Positions 21,710 to 32,219 of a stretch of 64,000 nucleotides of DNA are shown here, piece after piece (within the stretch, counting starts at the first letter, position 1; each line of letters begins with the position of its first letter). The position numbers were made by a program, and so were the translations under genes. Source of the stretch: Yponomeuta sedellus (taxonomy: Eukaryota; Arthropoda; Insecta; Lepidoptera; Yponomeutidae). The notes beneath the pieces are model-generated. The model saw nothing but the letters and a program-made list of their open reading frames with translations. It was not told where the DNA came from and made no database searches. The stretch is taken from assembly GCA_934045075.1 (NCBI GenBank), contig OW203726.1, positions 22,321,488 through 22,385,487 on the forward strand, given 5' to 3'.

Positions 21710-22280
21710 GTCGTATACGAATTACTTGCTAATTGAGGGAGAATTAGAATAGAATAGAAATCGTTTTATTCACAAATTAATTTAACACAGTACAATGACA
21801 CTTAAAGCTAAGAAAAACACGCGATCATAAATTTTGCACAAAATAAAAGAACAATGTAAACCAATAACAAAACAAGTCATATAAATACCGTGCAAATGTA
21901 CTGCGTTTGTGAAAAGGACCCAGCTCAGCATGTGTTACAGAAAGACAACTTTCTGTAACGCTGTTATTCTGCTGGTACCTTACAGGAATTGGCTCCCTGG
22001 TACACATACAGTTGAACCTTGAGCGATCTTGTACGTGACATATTGACGAAATTTAAACGTGGGCTAAATATAGAAGTCCGAAGCAAAGTGGTCTGGGTGA
22101 AGCACAGATTGGCGAATTTCTTTCGCTTGACTGAGTTTAGGTTTTCAGCCTTACATTGGGCGTCCCAAAAGTATAGTTTTATTAAATGAAAAATATATAA
22201 GCCACTTTTTGTAAAAGTAATTCTTAGAAGACAAATGTTTTTAATGATGGTACTATTGATAGTACGCTTTGTGTAAAAAC
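21710..22280. other. Unassigned
   Basis: No gene called; the 60-codon minus frame at 21825-22007 has no domain. Confidence 0.35.
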
Positions 22281-22289
22281 TGCATTCTT

Positions 22290-23015
22290 TGTTATATAAT
22301 CAAAGGCTCTCTATGCAGCTGGATCGAAGTCATAATAGAGCTGCTTGAGAAAAAATGCGTTCCCTAATACAATGATTTTCTAAGCAGCAGAATCGAAGTT
22401 ATCATGCAATCGTTTAATTAATAAATGCGCGTGCTGTAATAAAACCTAAAGTTCCGTCAGCAACAGACAGGAGCGAAGTTACTGGAACTGCTTAAATAAA
22501 AATGCGCCTTCTTTAAGCAGCAGGATCGAAGTTATCAAAGAGCTACTTAAGTAAAAAATGTTTCTCTAGCCTCTAATACAATGGCTTTTTAAGCAGCAGA
22601 AACGAAGTTATCAAGGTAAAATCGTTTTAATAATAAATGCGAGCACTGTTATTATATCCGAGGCTTTGACTTACTTCGATCCTAGTTACGGCAACCGCTT
22701 AGAAAAAGCGTAATTTTTAAGCAGCAGAATCGAAGTAATGATAGAGCCGTTTAAGTAACAACTGCGTCATTTATTACAGTGGCTTTCTAAGCAGCAGAAT
22801 CAAGGTGTAATCGTTTAATTTACAAATGCAAGCACTGTAATAAAATCAGAGCCTGTGATTAACTTCAATCCTAATTACGGTAACCGCTTAAAAAAACGTG
22901 TTTTTTGAGCAGCTGGATCAAAGTTATGATAGAGCCGTTTAAGTAAAAACTGTGTCATTTAATACAGTGGCTTTCTAAGCCGCAGAATCAAGGTGTAATA
23001 GTTTAATCAGCGCTG
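22290..23015. repeat. Degenerate tandem array with GCAGCAGAATCGAAGTT motif
   Basis: The motif AGCAGC(A/T)G(A/G)ATC(G/A)AAGT recurs at about 22313, 22384, 22515, 22593, 22718, 22789, 22909 and 22977, with a looser match near 22468. It alternates with TAAATGCG(A/C)GCACTGTAATA-like spacers. Two half-units alternate, giving a higher-order period of roughly 150-200 bp. A further piece lies at 23797-23880 beyond inserted SINE units. Confidence 0.6.
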
Positions 23016-23220
23016 AGGGCTCACTCTCTCAGTACAATGCTGAGTCAGTGGCCTTTTGTGGCAATTTAGACATGCCACAGGCTGAAACTATGTTTTTTTT
23101 TGCTCGTTTATTGTATATTTTGTTTATTTCTGTTGTGCTCATATTATGTTAAATAATCTGGTTATATTGTTTCTGCGATGTCTCTTGTTGGTATAATAAA
23201 TGTGTTTCTTTCTTTCTTAT
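23016..23220 (+). mobile_element. Probable LINE 3' UTR insertion
   Basis: A TTGTATATTTTGTTTATTTC-type sequence ends GTATAATAAATG then TTTCTTTCTTTC, and it interrupts the array. No coding was seen. Confidence 0.35.
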
Positions 23221-23256
23221 TAATAAATGCGAGCATTGTAAATAAATGCTCTCACT

Positions 23257-23797
23257 AATTTAAAAACCTATTTAGAGGCTACAAATTTCACCCATGCCGG
23301 GATTCGAACCGGCATGGGTGAAATTTTTAGCCTCTAAATAGGTTTTTAAATTTGTTCCTTAGCACGGGTTAGTGCATTAAAAATAAAAATAGTGTAATCA
23401 TGTGGGTACAATGATATCGTTCCGATGTTAAACCTAACTGCAAAGTAGGTGGTCGGGGCTGTAAGTAATGCAATTTGCTTAAGTCAGATGTCGCTGCCTG
23501 TACGTAATACAGAGAATATTGTAAAGAGGTTCGAAATTTCACTGATGCCGTGAGTCGCCCATTGGCTCAATTGGTAGAGCGCTGGTACGGATAGCCAGAG
23601 GTTGCGGGTTCGAATCCCGGCATGGGTGAAATTTTTAGCCTCTAAGTAGGTTTTTAAATTTGTTCCTTAGCACGGGTTAGTGCATTAAAAATAAAAATAG
23701 TGTAATCATGTGGGTACAGTGATATCGTTCCGATGTTAAACCTAACTGCAAAGTAGGTAGTCGGGGCTGTAAGTAATGCAATTTGCTTAAGTCAGAT
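23257..23797 (+). mobile_element. FB-family SINE, hairpin plus tandem units
   Basis: A short antisense proximal piece forms a hairpin with unit 1's tail. After unit 1's distal tail (AAAAATAAAAATAGTGTAAT) unit 2 begins at once with CATGTGGGTACAATG and is complete, with its tRNA-like core at 23555-23630. A third unit follows and stops at GTCAGAT. No convincing target duplication was found. This shows the joined unit order most clearly. Confidence 0.75.
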
Positions 23798-23879
23798 ACT
23801 TCGATCCTAGTTACTGGAGCTGCTTAAATAAAAAATGCGTGTTCTGTAAGCAGCGGGATCGAAGCATCGAGCAACTTGT

Positions 23880-24225
23880 GCGGACAAAGACAAAGAATCT
23901 GCGAAGTTGTCCTCTCAATACGGACACGGACAATGTCCGGTATTTTTCCGTTTCGAAAGTCGCAAAATGTAAGCCAAGTTTCGATGCTACAACAGAGCAA
24001 ACTTGCCCCGCGAAGAGTTATGTAGGGGACAATATTTTTAGGAGTAGCAAGGGCGTTTTCTTTTGTTCTGTTGGCCAAAAAGAGCCCGTTATTACAAGGT
24101 TAAATTTAACATATGCAATATTAATTTAATTCCGGGTTAAGTTACTTTCTTTCTTCTTCTTTTTTGATTCTTTGTCGGATTTGCCGGATCAGCTAATCTT
24201 TTTACATTATCTTACTTTAAGTTTA
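23880..24225. other. Unassigned
   Basis: Overlapping frames of 84 and 96 codons on opposite strands show no recognisable domain; no gene is called. Confidence 0.35.
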
Positions 24226-24228
24226 ATC

Positions 24229-24335
24229 GTAGGTTGTCTGGAAGAAATTTCGTTAAACAATAATTCTGTCAATTGTACTGTATCGTTGCAATTATTGTTT
24301 GTTTGTTTTTTTCTGGTGTACAATAAAGACTACTC
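24229..24335 (+). mobile_element. Jockey-like LINE 3' UTR
   Basis: It starts GGTTGTCTGGAAGAAATTTC, passes GTCAATTGTACTGT and ends CTGGTGTACAATAAAGACTA. No ORF. Confidence 0.55.
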
Positions 24336-24577
24336 TTATATTATCTTTTCTTTTCAGATACAGAAATGTCGTATTCAAATTTACATTAAGTTTGATAATA
24401 GTACAATATAATTTGAATTAAAGTGTCATAGGCCTAGTTAATAAGGTCTTTCTATAATTTATAATATTGCGTGCCTTACAGGGTCCACAAACAACCATAT
24501 TTTAAGTTATGTTATCTGTATATACTTGTGGAATGCAATAAATTATTGAGTATTGAGTACATTTTTGTTTATGGAGG

Positions 24578-24850
24578 CTAAAATGTCACACCGCAGGGCA
24601 CAGGTCTTAACTACGAGGATAGAATGGATTTAATTACCTTGCGTGCCCACCGCGGGTTGACAATTTCAAGCGCTGAGGTATTTGACCACCTCAGACAGTC
24701 CGGTTTTCTCACGATGTTTTCCTTTACTGTTAGCGATTGGTATTTACAAGTGTACATAACTTAAAAAACGAAGTCATTGGTACATGATCATTGATCGCAC
24801 TAAGAATAGAACCTGGTTCTCTCGCTTCTCGCTCCATTGTTCCACCCGAA
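24578..24850 (-). mobile_element. tRNA-derived SINE D, degraded head
   Basis: The body motifs CACCTCAGACAGTCCGG and TCTCACGATGTTTTCC are followed by the AACCTGGTTCTC...GTTCCACCC head remnant. Confidence 0.55.
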
Positions 24851-25187
24851 ATTTATTTGACACGTCAATAAAAATAATTAATTATTGCAGTATAATTTTA
24901 TTACAGATTTTATACGCTAACAAATTACTGTGGTAAATCATCTTAAATCTTTAAACTTATTCAAAATTTAATACAACGTAGTATTTCTTTATAATTCGCG
25001 ATACTCAGAACGTTCTAATCAACGGGTCAATTCGCGATTATTTGTTAGGTGAAACGTAAAAAAATCATAAAAACGTTGTCACTAAAAACATAAATATTTA
25101 TTACATTCAATAAGTAATAAATTATCATAAATTGTATTCAATCGCTATACTGTGCATCTCACTAAAATTAACCGAATATTACGACAT
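24851..25187. other. Unassigned AT-rich sequence
   Basis: No gene or repeat boundary; very AT-rich. Confidence 0.35.
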
Positions 25188-25350
25188 TTCTTCATGCTAT
25201 ATAATATTAGTCCACTGCTGGACATAGCCCTCTATGTGCGCTAATGAGCGCCATAGCGCAAGGTTGTGCCATCATTGGGGGGTAATGCCCACAATCCCCA
25301 CGCTGAGCATGCGGGTTGGGAATCGCAGTTTGGTGGAATTGTACTGCATG
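25188..25350 (-). mobile_element. RTE-tailed element, truncated, with target duplication
   Basis: Perfect 12-bp direct repeats ATATTACGACAT (25176-25187, 25351-25362). The interior is the antisense RTE tail and part of the body to CAATTCCACC. Confidence 0.75.
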
Positions 25351-25611
25351 ATATTACGACATGATATCAATGAATTACAACAGACAAGCGTCGTCGAAAA
25401 CGTCTGCGAAACAAATATGTCTCCGAGTCTCCGTCTCCTTAAATATTTCCACTTTCCTTTCAGAGTAGCTCTTTCGTTGAGAAGCGAACTTTTTACGTGT
25501 AAGAATGTGTGCAGTGTCATTGGAGGTAGCAAACAGACAGAAAAGCAACGTGGCGATCGGTGCTTATAGGTGGAGTTTACTTGGAGAGCGAACTTTTATT
25601 TTTTGACCGTA

Positions 25612-25888
25612 TATTAGTCCACTACTGGACATAGTCCTACCCTAATGAGCGCCACAGCGCAAGTTTGTGACATAATTGGGGGGTAAAGCCGTTAATCCCC
25701 ACTCTGGGCATGCGGGTTGGGGATCGCAGTTTGGTGGAATTGTAATGCAGGGGGCGCTGCTGCCCAACCCCCCCAGTTTTTGTCCTTTAGTCGCCTTTTA
25801 CGACACCCGCGGGAAGAATTTGGGTTGGTGCTATTCTCTAGGCCGACACCACACAGCATGTCTTTGACACCACACACACACAGCATGG
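25612..25888 (-). mobile_element. RTE-tailed element with target duplication
   Basis: Perfect 11-bp direct repeats TTTTGACCGTA (25601-25611, 25889-25899). The body runs antisense from the tail (ATTAGTCCACTACTGG) to GGCCGACACCACACAGCATG. The overlapping short frames on both strands are shadows of this repeat. Confidence 0.75.
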
Positions 25889-25957
25889 TTTTGACCGTAC
25901 AAAACCAAAGAATGTTGTACGTTAAGTAACACACACATCGCCATAATGTTTGTAACT

Positions 25958-26160
25958 AGCTAGCTGTGCCCTGCAGTGGTACCCCCGGTTTATCAATTTT
26001 CCCATGGGAATAAGATATTTTCCCGCAGTGATGCTTTGCCTTTGTGTTAATCTAGGGTATCCGATAGCTCCATGCTAAATTTTATTAAAATCGCTCCAAC
26101 CGTTTAGACGTGTAGAAGTAACAAACATACACACTCACAAACTTTCGCCTTTATAATGTT
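25958..26160 (+). repeat. Interspersed repeat with AATCGCTCCAACCGTTTAGA motif
   Basis: CTAGCTGTGCCCTGCAGTGG leads to CAACCGTTTAGACGTG and AACAAACATACACACTC, and it ends near CGCCTTTATAATGTT. I recall this layout as common in lepidopteran genomes. The class is not settled. Confidence 0.45.
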
Positions 26161-26735
26161 TATATGATGTGATGTTATGTGATGTGATGTACAAGTGTTG
26201 TAATCATACACTCAGAATCCGTTTTTTGGCCAGTAAAATTACCAATAAAACTATAAACAGTTCAAGTAATTTTGTTCGCAGATGTTTAAGCAACGTGTGC
26301 AAGTCGCTCTTGCCTTACGTTGCTTTACTTTACCCAAATATTATTTTTTTTATGTCACAAATACTTTTTATTAGAACCGCATCATCTTATATCTGTTAAA
26401 ACAATTATTCATAAACAATTATTTTTTCTTATGAGACAGGCTTTGCCTGGTCGCCATTGTGGCAGTCAGCAAGTGTTTAGGTCATGTACTGACTGATAAC
26501 TGACTTTTTTCCTACAAATGAGCGTAAGATGTACAAAAAGAAGGAGTAAATAACTCTGTTCGTTCTGTGCGTAACCAAAGTAATTTTAACGTTATTGGAT
26601 TATCACACCCAGTGGTGGATCATGGATATAGAGAAGTCGTTCTCATAGATTGACTAAATGGAAAAGCCTGTTATATTTGAATTATTTTAAAGGAAACCGT
26701 TACGTTCTGTTTAGGTGTCAGTCGTGTTGAGATCC
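26161..26735. other. Unassigned
   Basis: The 76-codon frame at 26169-26399 has no domain. Nothing else is recognised. Confidence 0.35.
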
Positions 26736-27042
26736 GAGTGCTTAGTGCGAGTTTTTTAACTACTCGATCGCGTTAACGTAAACTCATATTTCTATGGCAT
26801 CGAGGAAGCGCCACCTAGCGACAAGTGTAGAAATTAAAATTGCTGAGTGGGAGTTGTAATGGTTTACGCTGAGAAGTGAACACGTTTACCAGCCAAAACA
26901 CGAATAAACGCGAGTGCGGGTTGTACTGTGACAGCGTTTTGCCAGTTCGAACGGTTAACTTAATCATACTCACTACTCAATGCTCGATTAACGCGGTAGT
27001 AAAGTTATTCGATTGGATCTGTCAAACTCGCACTAAGCACTC
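26736..27042 (+). mobile_element. GAGTGCTTAGTGCGAG-TIR MITE, single copy
   Basis: Terminal inverted repeats GAGTGCTTAGTGCGAGTTT / AAACTCGCACTAAGCACTC, 307 bp. Three more units form the array at 58016-58928. Internal short frames are not genes, because they recur in the other MITE copies. Confidence 0.75.
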
Positions 27043-27153
27043 AGCAGCTAGGCTAGGGTTTCGATAAAAAAGGATACTAAAAAGAAAGTATTGTTTCTAA
27101 TTTAGAGTTCCAATAAGTAGATCGCTTCAGTACACTGAGCTGTGAACAAAAAA

Positions 27154-27313
27154 AATTGTACGTAATACAGAGAGTATTGTAAAGAGGTTCGAAATTTCAC
27201 TGATGCCGGTAAGTCGCCCATTGGCTCAGTTGGGAGAGCGCTGGCACGGTTAGCCAGCATCCCAGCCGGTTCGAGTCGCAGCATGGGTGGAATTTTAGCC
27301 CCTAAATAGGTTT
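27154..27313 (+). mobile_element. FB-family SINE, 5' truncated
   Basis: It starts TTGTACGTAATACAGAG, includes the tRNA-like core with a mutated T-arm, and ends AAATAGGTTT. The direct repeat ACAAAAA is short and A-rich. Confidence 0.6.
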
Positions 27314-27317
27314 ACAA

Positions 27318-27485
27318 AAATTTGGTGTTGTGCGAAGAACCCGGAACACCGTCCCAGACGTGGAAGAGATCCGTTCTCTCTCAGACGAAATAGAAGGGAG
27401 TAATTTTGCTAGACCTACTATCCAGGACATGATCAGAGATAAATGGAAAGCCCTTATATCAGTCCTAGACTCCACGGAGGAGTGA
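27318..27485 (+). other. Unidentified open coding-like stretch
   Basis: One frame without a start codon encodes about 55 mixed residues including TVPDVEEIRSLSDEIEGSNF and PTIQDMIRDKWKAL before a TGA. The composition looks protein-like rather than random, but I do not recognise it. It could be part of a LINE gag-like ORF1 or a host exon. Its left edge touches the preceding SINE. Confidence 0.25.
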
Positions 27486-28157
27486 AAAGAACAAAGAGGA
27501 GAAATAGAGGTTTTGTGTTGGAAACTAAGAGAACTTGTAGCCAAAATAAACCAATCTCTAACAACTCAAGGATTTTCCCCATATCGCTGCTACTAGGTGC
27601 TACATTACGATACGCTGTGCTATGACGAGGGGAGCGAACTAAGAAAACAAAATCTTATTTGGTCATCTCCCCTTCTTATTCACCACAAATGACAAATCTG
27701 CTTCGTTTTCCTAGTTCTGAGTACCACAGTAGGACGCTGTGCTAAAATAGAGGGGATCCTTAGAAAACAAAAGCTTATTTCATTATTCCCGTCTCATCGA
27801 AGCGGAGGAACCAAGCTCGCCTCTAGCCAAAACCCCGCCATTTGTATGCATGGCCACAGTTGACCCTATTTGTTAGAGGCGTCTTCGGATCGGGCCATAA
27901 GTTAAGTCGACAACCGATAAATCACACTCGCTACCTTATTTATGACGGTTGACCAAATGTATGCAAAACAATCGGCCGGATATATCTTGCGTCTGCCTTG
28001 GGGATGAATTTATGCGATATTGAAGGAGCCGCGTTGTTCCGGATAATGTATAGTGCGCTGCATGTAACGTGCCAGTGGCGTTTAGTTCCTCTGAGCGTGT
28101 ACAGGGTTATTTTTTGGGTCGCACTAAAGCACGTAAGTTGAACGTATATTATTGATA
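27486..28157. other. Unassigned
   Basis: A loose direct repeat (GAAAACAAAATCTTATTT near 27640 and AAAACAAAAGCTTATTTC near 27765) is visible. No gene. Confidence 0.35.
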
Positions 28158-28506
28158 TCGACCCTTTGTATTTCCCCCTGCTGGGACACGGGTCTCTTCC
28201 TGCATCGCAGGAAGGTTAGGCCATACTCCACGGGGGCCAAATCAAGGTTGGTGGAGGATTATAAGGTACTACGACCCTTACTGTAAGAAGTTATCAAGTC
28301 AACGGCCTCTGGCGTGGCCTAACGAATGCCATTACATTACAGCCGGTACCAATGGGTTAACGTGCCTTGCGAAGCACGCAGCGCTCGGAAAATCGCTATT
28401 AGCGGTAGTCACGGGACGGTCACCCTACCTGGACCTGACCGAGCCTGTTGTTGCTTAACTCACGTGATTGATTCCAAACACTCGGTTCGACTCGGCCACG
28501 AGCGCT
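28158..28506 (-). mobile_element. 5S rRNA-derived SINE
   Basis: The minus strand shows the 5S-like A-box, intermediate and C-box region near 28420-28480. The body then runs to the ATACAAAGGGTCGATATC tail. Confidence 0.65.
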
Positions 28507-29141
28507 TTGTTATTATTAAATTATAATCGAACATTACCTCCTAATTTTTGAATTAATACTTTCGTAAGCACAAAACATAATTCATTTGCAACTGGATTTT
28601 ACTTCACTTTTTGTCGGAAGAGTCCGACTAACTTCTTATATATAGTAATCTCGTGTCACAGTGTTTGTTATTAAACTCCTCCGGAACGGTTTTACAGGTT
28701 TTAAAGAAATTTGGTAGTTCTGAGAATAAGTCGTTGCCTAATTAACATGAAAAAACAACGTGCGTGGGGTCAGTCAGTTATCCTTATATATTTTTGTTCT
28801 TTACGTATGTAATTAAAATATCAGTTTTTTTTGTACGAAACATGTACCTACACGCAATTTTCTAGCAATAGCTTAGCGTTTATGAAATAAAGATAATAAA
28901 TACAAAAGGTTGAAAAATTATTCTAGGTAGCTAATGGTAATAAAAAGAGCAACCCTGTATACGACTATTATATTGAAATGGGTTCGAAATTTCTCTTTGT
29001 CCGGAATTGGCATTTGACAGGCCACTTCTACCCAACAAACGCAATGCAAAAATATAAATAAAATTGTTCCGCGAGAAATGTGTGGTTGTGTTTCGGCTTA
29101 TTTAGAACCGGTTGAGTCTATCCTCATTATATTTACTAAAC
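28507..29141. other. Unassigned AT-rich sequence
   Basis: No supported gene. A GTCGGAAGAGTCCGAC hairpin lies at about 28613-28628. Confidence 0.35.
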
Positions 29142-29731
29142 AGTCTTTAAATAGATCTTCATAATAGTATATACAGAGTATCAGTGCATTTAACGTGCTG
29201 TCCATTTGGGCCTACAAAAATCGATGCAGAAACCTAATATGTACTTATACCAACTTATAGAATTATTGGTTATTATACTATTTTTATTTTTAATGCACTA
29301 ACCCGTGCTCATGTGGGTACAGTGATATCATTCCAATGTAAAAACCTAACTGCAAAGTAGGTAGTCGGGGCTGTAAGTGATGTAATTTACTTGAGCCAGA
29401 TGTCGCTGCCTGTACGTAATACAGAGAATAGTGTAGAGGTTCGAAATTTCACTGATGCTGGTGAGTCGCCCATTATCTCAGTTGGAAAGAGTGCTGGCAC
29501 GGCTAGCCAGAGGTCGCGGGTTCGAATCTCGGCATGGGTGGAATTTTTAGCTTCTAAATAGGTTTTTAAAATTGTCCTTAGCACGGGTTAGTGCATTAAA
29601 AATAAAAACAGTATAGTCTTTTAATAGATCTTCATATATACAGAGCATCAGTGCATTTTATGTGCTGTCCATCTAGGCCTACGAAAATCCATACAGAAAC
29701 TTAATATGTGATACTATAGAGTTATTGGTTA
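29142..29731. repeat. Host tandem repeat of about 125 bp with an FB SINE at the join
   Basis: 29142-29272 and 29614-29731 are direct copies (CAGTCTTTAAATAGATCTTC / TAGTCTTTTAATAGATCTTC ... TTATTGGTTA), roughly 85-90% alike by eye. The SINE copy occupies the space between them. Confidence 0.6.
29274..29615 (+). mobile_element. FB-family SINE with distal tails at both ends
   Basis: The left end is antisense TATACTATTTTTATTTTTAA to ACCCGTGCT. Then comes a complete sense unit from CATGTGGGTACAG through the tRNA-like core to the distal tail ending AACAGTATA. This makes an apparent 37-bp terminal inverted repeat. It is the fullest single unit in the window and useful as a reference. Confidence 0.75.
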
Positions 29732-29937
29732 AGTGATTAAAGCCTCAAGCAATTCAGAAAGCTATAGTTTCTTTTTTATACGTTTATTTTTTATTCTAAG
29801 CACGATCAAACCTCGATTTGTGTTGTGTCTAAACGTGTTAGTACAGTTTCATTGCAAATTGCTCGTAGCTCCGGCTGCCTGAGTGATTTTAAACGATCAA
29901 GAAGGTTGAGCAACATAAGGCGCGCCCTAAAAAATAA

Positions 29938-30180
29938 ATATAAATAAATATTCATGGACTTATTACACAGATCACGGTAGCCCTATACTAAGTACAACTA
30001 AATGACTTGTGTTATAGGTGCTAACTGGACGATAGATTGAATACAATAAATACATAGATAGCATCCAAGACCCGAGACAAACTAGAAAAGTTCGTTTCCT
30101 AGTTTGACCCGGCCGGGGATCGAACCCGAGATCTTCGGTTTTACAGTCAAAGAGCCAAACCGCTGCGCCACCGAGGCCGT
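29938..30180 (-). mobile_element. tRNA-derived SINE B
   Basis: The minus strand starts GACGGCCTCGGTGGCGCAGC, with GGTTCGATCCCCGGCC as B-box, and ends in ATTTATTTATATTTATTT. It matches 9655-9893 along its whole length. Confidence 0.7.
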
Positions 30181-30440
30181 CAGGCATGTTGTCATGTCCG
30201 TCGAGGCATGGATGTGTAAACCATCTATGACTAACGCTAGTGGCAGTTTTCCGTGATTCGCAAGGCACGCTAAGCAGCTGGTGCTGGCTGCCGTCGATAG
30301 ATGGCAGTCATAAAGCCAAGTCAGAGGCCTCAGGGCGGCTTGAAAACTTCTGACAGTAAGACCAGCCACTAGTCTTGCAAGCCTACACCAAGGTATAGGC
30401 CATACTCTACCACGTCCCCGTGGTAGAGTATGGCCTAAGT
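30181..30440 (+). mobile_element. Diverged 5S-SINE body
   Basis: TATGACTAACGCTAGTGGCA through CAGAGGCCTCAGGGCGGCTT and GACAGTAAGACCAGCC place it in an older subfamily. It ends in a hairpin of GGCCATACTCTACCACG with its complement. Confidence 0.5.
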
Positions 30441-30484
30441 ACCTACATAACTTATGATCTATATTTAAGGTGGTCGTTGTATGC

Positions 30485-31065
30485 ACGCACGCCGGGTCCG
30501 GGTACTTTTTATCTTCCCCTTTGCTAATACATCCCTATTAGGTCGATGTATGTCCGCCAAGGACGTCCCTACCAGCCTTTCTTGTCACATCTATAATATA
30601 AAAATGAATCGCCGAATGTGTTGGTAAGCGCAAATCTCGAGAACAGCTAAACCGATTTCGCTAATTCTTTTTTTAGAATATTCCCTAAAATACGAGGATG
30701 GTTCTTACGGAGAGAAAAATACAAAAAAAAATTAAGAATCGACTGCTAGGCGGTACGAAGTTCGCTGGGTCAGCTAGTTCTCAATATATATTTGTTTCGT
30801 CAATATTTTTTCATTCAACCTCTCCACATGTCCAAACCAACGCAACAATTCTTTCTCAATTCTAGTCACTACATCCTCTTTCAGTCCATAACGTTCTCTA
30901 ATCAGACTATTGTGTATCCTGTCATTCAAAGTAACACTTCACATACTTCTCAAGGACCTCATTTCTACTGCATTACTTCTACTTTCTTGCTTCTTTTGCC
31001 ACACCCAAGTCTCGCTACCATACATAAGTGTTGGGACCAGCACGCCATGAATAGCCAATTCTTGA
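30485..31065 (-). pseudogene. LINE reverse transcriptase C-terminal remnant, split by a Helitron
   Basis: On the minus strand from 31065 the translation gives VLVPTLMYGSETWVWQKKQE and NAVEMRSLRS, typical of a LINE RT C-terminal region, with an in-frame TGA soon after. The strand continues to RIEKELLRWFGHVERL, is broken by the Helitron at 30590-30777, and resumes with a stretch resembling GRPRWTNIDQIGDVLAKGK of the copies at 59580 and 60911. It is inactive. Confidence 0.6.
30590..30777 (+). mobile_element. Non-autonomous Helitron, complete
   Basis: It begins TCTATAATATAAAAATGAAT after host A and ends GGGTCAGCTAG before host T, exactly the A/T target and CTAG terminus expected of Helitrons. 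It measures 188 bp. Removing it restores a LINE sequence colinear with 59590-59640. Confidence 0.8.
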
Positions 31066-31684
31066 GTGCAAACTTTGAATATTGTAAGGAATCAGGCGCG
31101 GAAGTAATAGAAATGAATGCCCTTTTCAAAAATTTAATTCAATGTTAAATTCCTGAGCCACCTTCGGGCTGAAGCCGTAGTGGAGAAGAAGGCAGCCAAG
31201 AAACTCCACTCTAATAATATTTTCTCAAATAGTCTTACAAGAATTTACAAAGCACATAGCACTCTAGTTACAAGGAACACAAATCAAAAGTAACGGAAAT
31301 ATAACCTCACCACACTGGCGACAAACCACGACAAACCTTTCCATGAACCTACTTGAAGCAAAACAAGGCAGCCAAAGAGACGGGGCGCGTACGGCGCACG
31401 CTTTATATACCTAGGAACTTTAAAGGAAGGATTGTTGCCAGTCTCTACGACTAAAATATTCCTAACAATAAAAACTTTTTTTTTATTTGAATGTTTATTA
31501 GACTCGGGCCCCGGGACTGTCCAAGTTATCCGGCGGGTGAGTGTTTGTGAAGTTAGCGACTGCATCTGTATGCATTGGCCGCGTCGCAATACATGTATCA
31601 GCAGCCGTTGCTGGCGTGTCGATTCGTTACTGAAGGAACTCTGCCACAGTTTTCTTAGCGCTGGATGTACACACGCTTAATCAT
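31066..31684. other. Unassigned
   Basis: GGGCCCCGGGACTGTCC and a TATATA near 31410 suggest LTR-like or promoter-like sequence, but no matching second copy was found. Overlapping frames of 101 and 82 codons on opposite strands show no domain. Confidence 0.3.
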
Positions 31685-32004
31685 ATTGATATTTTAAAAA
31701 ACTTATTTAGAGGCTAAACATTCAGGAATATATTAAAGAGAGGAATTTATAGCCTCAAAATAGGTTTTCTAAAATTGTCATTAGCACGGGTTAGTGCATT
31801 AAAAATAAAAATAGCATGATATTGTAAAGAGGTTCGAAATTTCACTGATGCCGGTGAGTCGCCCATTAGCTCAGTTGGAAAGAGCGCTGGCACGGATAGC
31901 CAGAGGTCGTGGGTTCGAATCCCGGCATGGGTGGAATTTTTAGCCTCTAAATAGGTTTTTAAAAATTTTCCTTAGCACGGGTTAGTGCATTAAAAAAAGA
32001 ATAT
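31685..32004 (-). mobile_element. FB-family SINE foldback with extra tail
   Basis: Target duplication ACGCTTAATCAT / ACGCTTAATGAT (31673-31684, 32005-32016). The left end is an antisense proximal tail, then a sense tail including a first distal tail (AAAAATAAAAATAGC), then a unit from GATATTGTAAAGAGG through the core to a second distal tail. One end is proximal, the other distal. Confidence 0.75.
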
Positions 32005-32219
32005 ACGCTTAATGATGGTCAATGTTGTTTGTGTACGTCCCGCTGTAGGGCACAGGGCTTATCTCTGAGAGAATATTAGCTATTTCAAGAATAAGTGAAG
32101 GAAAACGAAAAAAATATTTTAAATGTCCGTAATAAAACTTCCTGCGGTTGACTGGTAGAATGGTTATTGCATTAAGTCCACCGTATTGTACATTTGTATA
32201 AGTGCAATAACAGTAATCG

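Noticed and set aside
22290..23880. CRISPR-like repeat array
   Set aside because: The repeats are degenerate, spacers are not unique sequence of constant length, and the window is a eukaryotic genome.
23824..24129. Overlapping 84- and 96-codon frames
   Set aside because: On opposite strands of unannotated DNA, with no domain or conserved motif visible.
31284..31680. Solo LTR or promoter with TATATA near 31410
   Set aside because: No second copy, no target duplication and no clear TG...CA ends.
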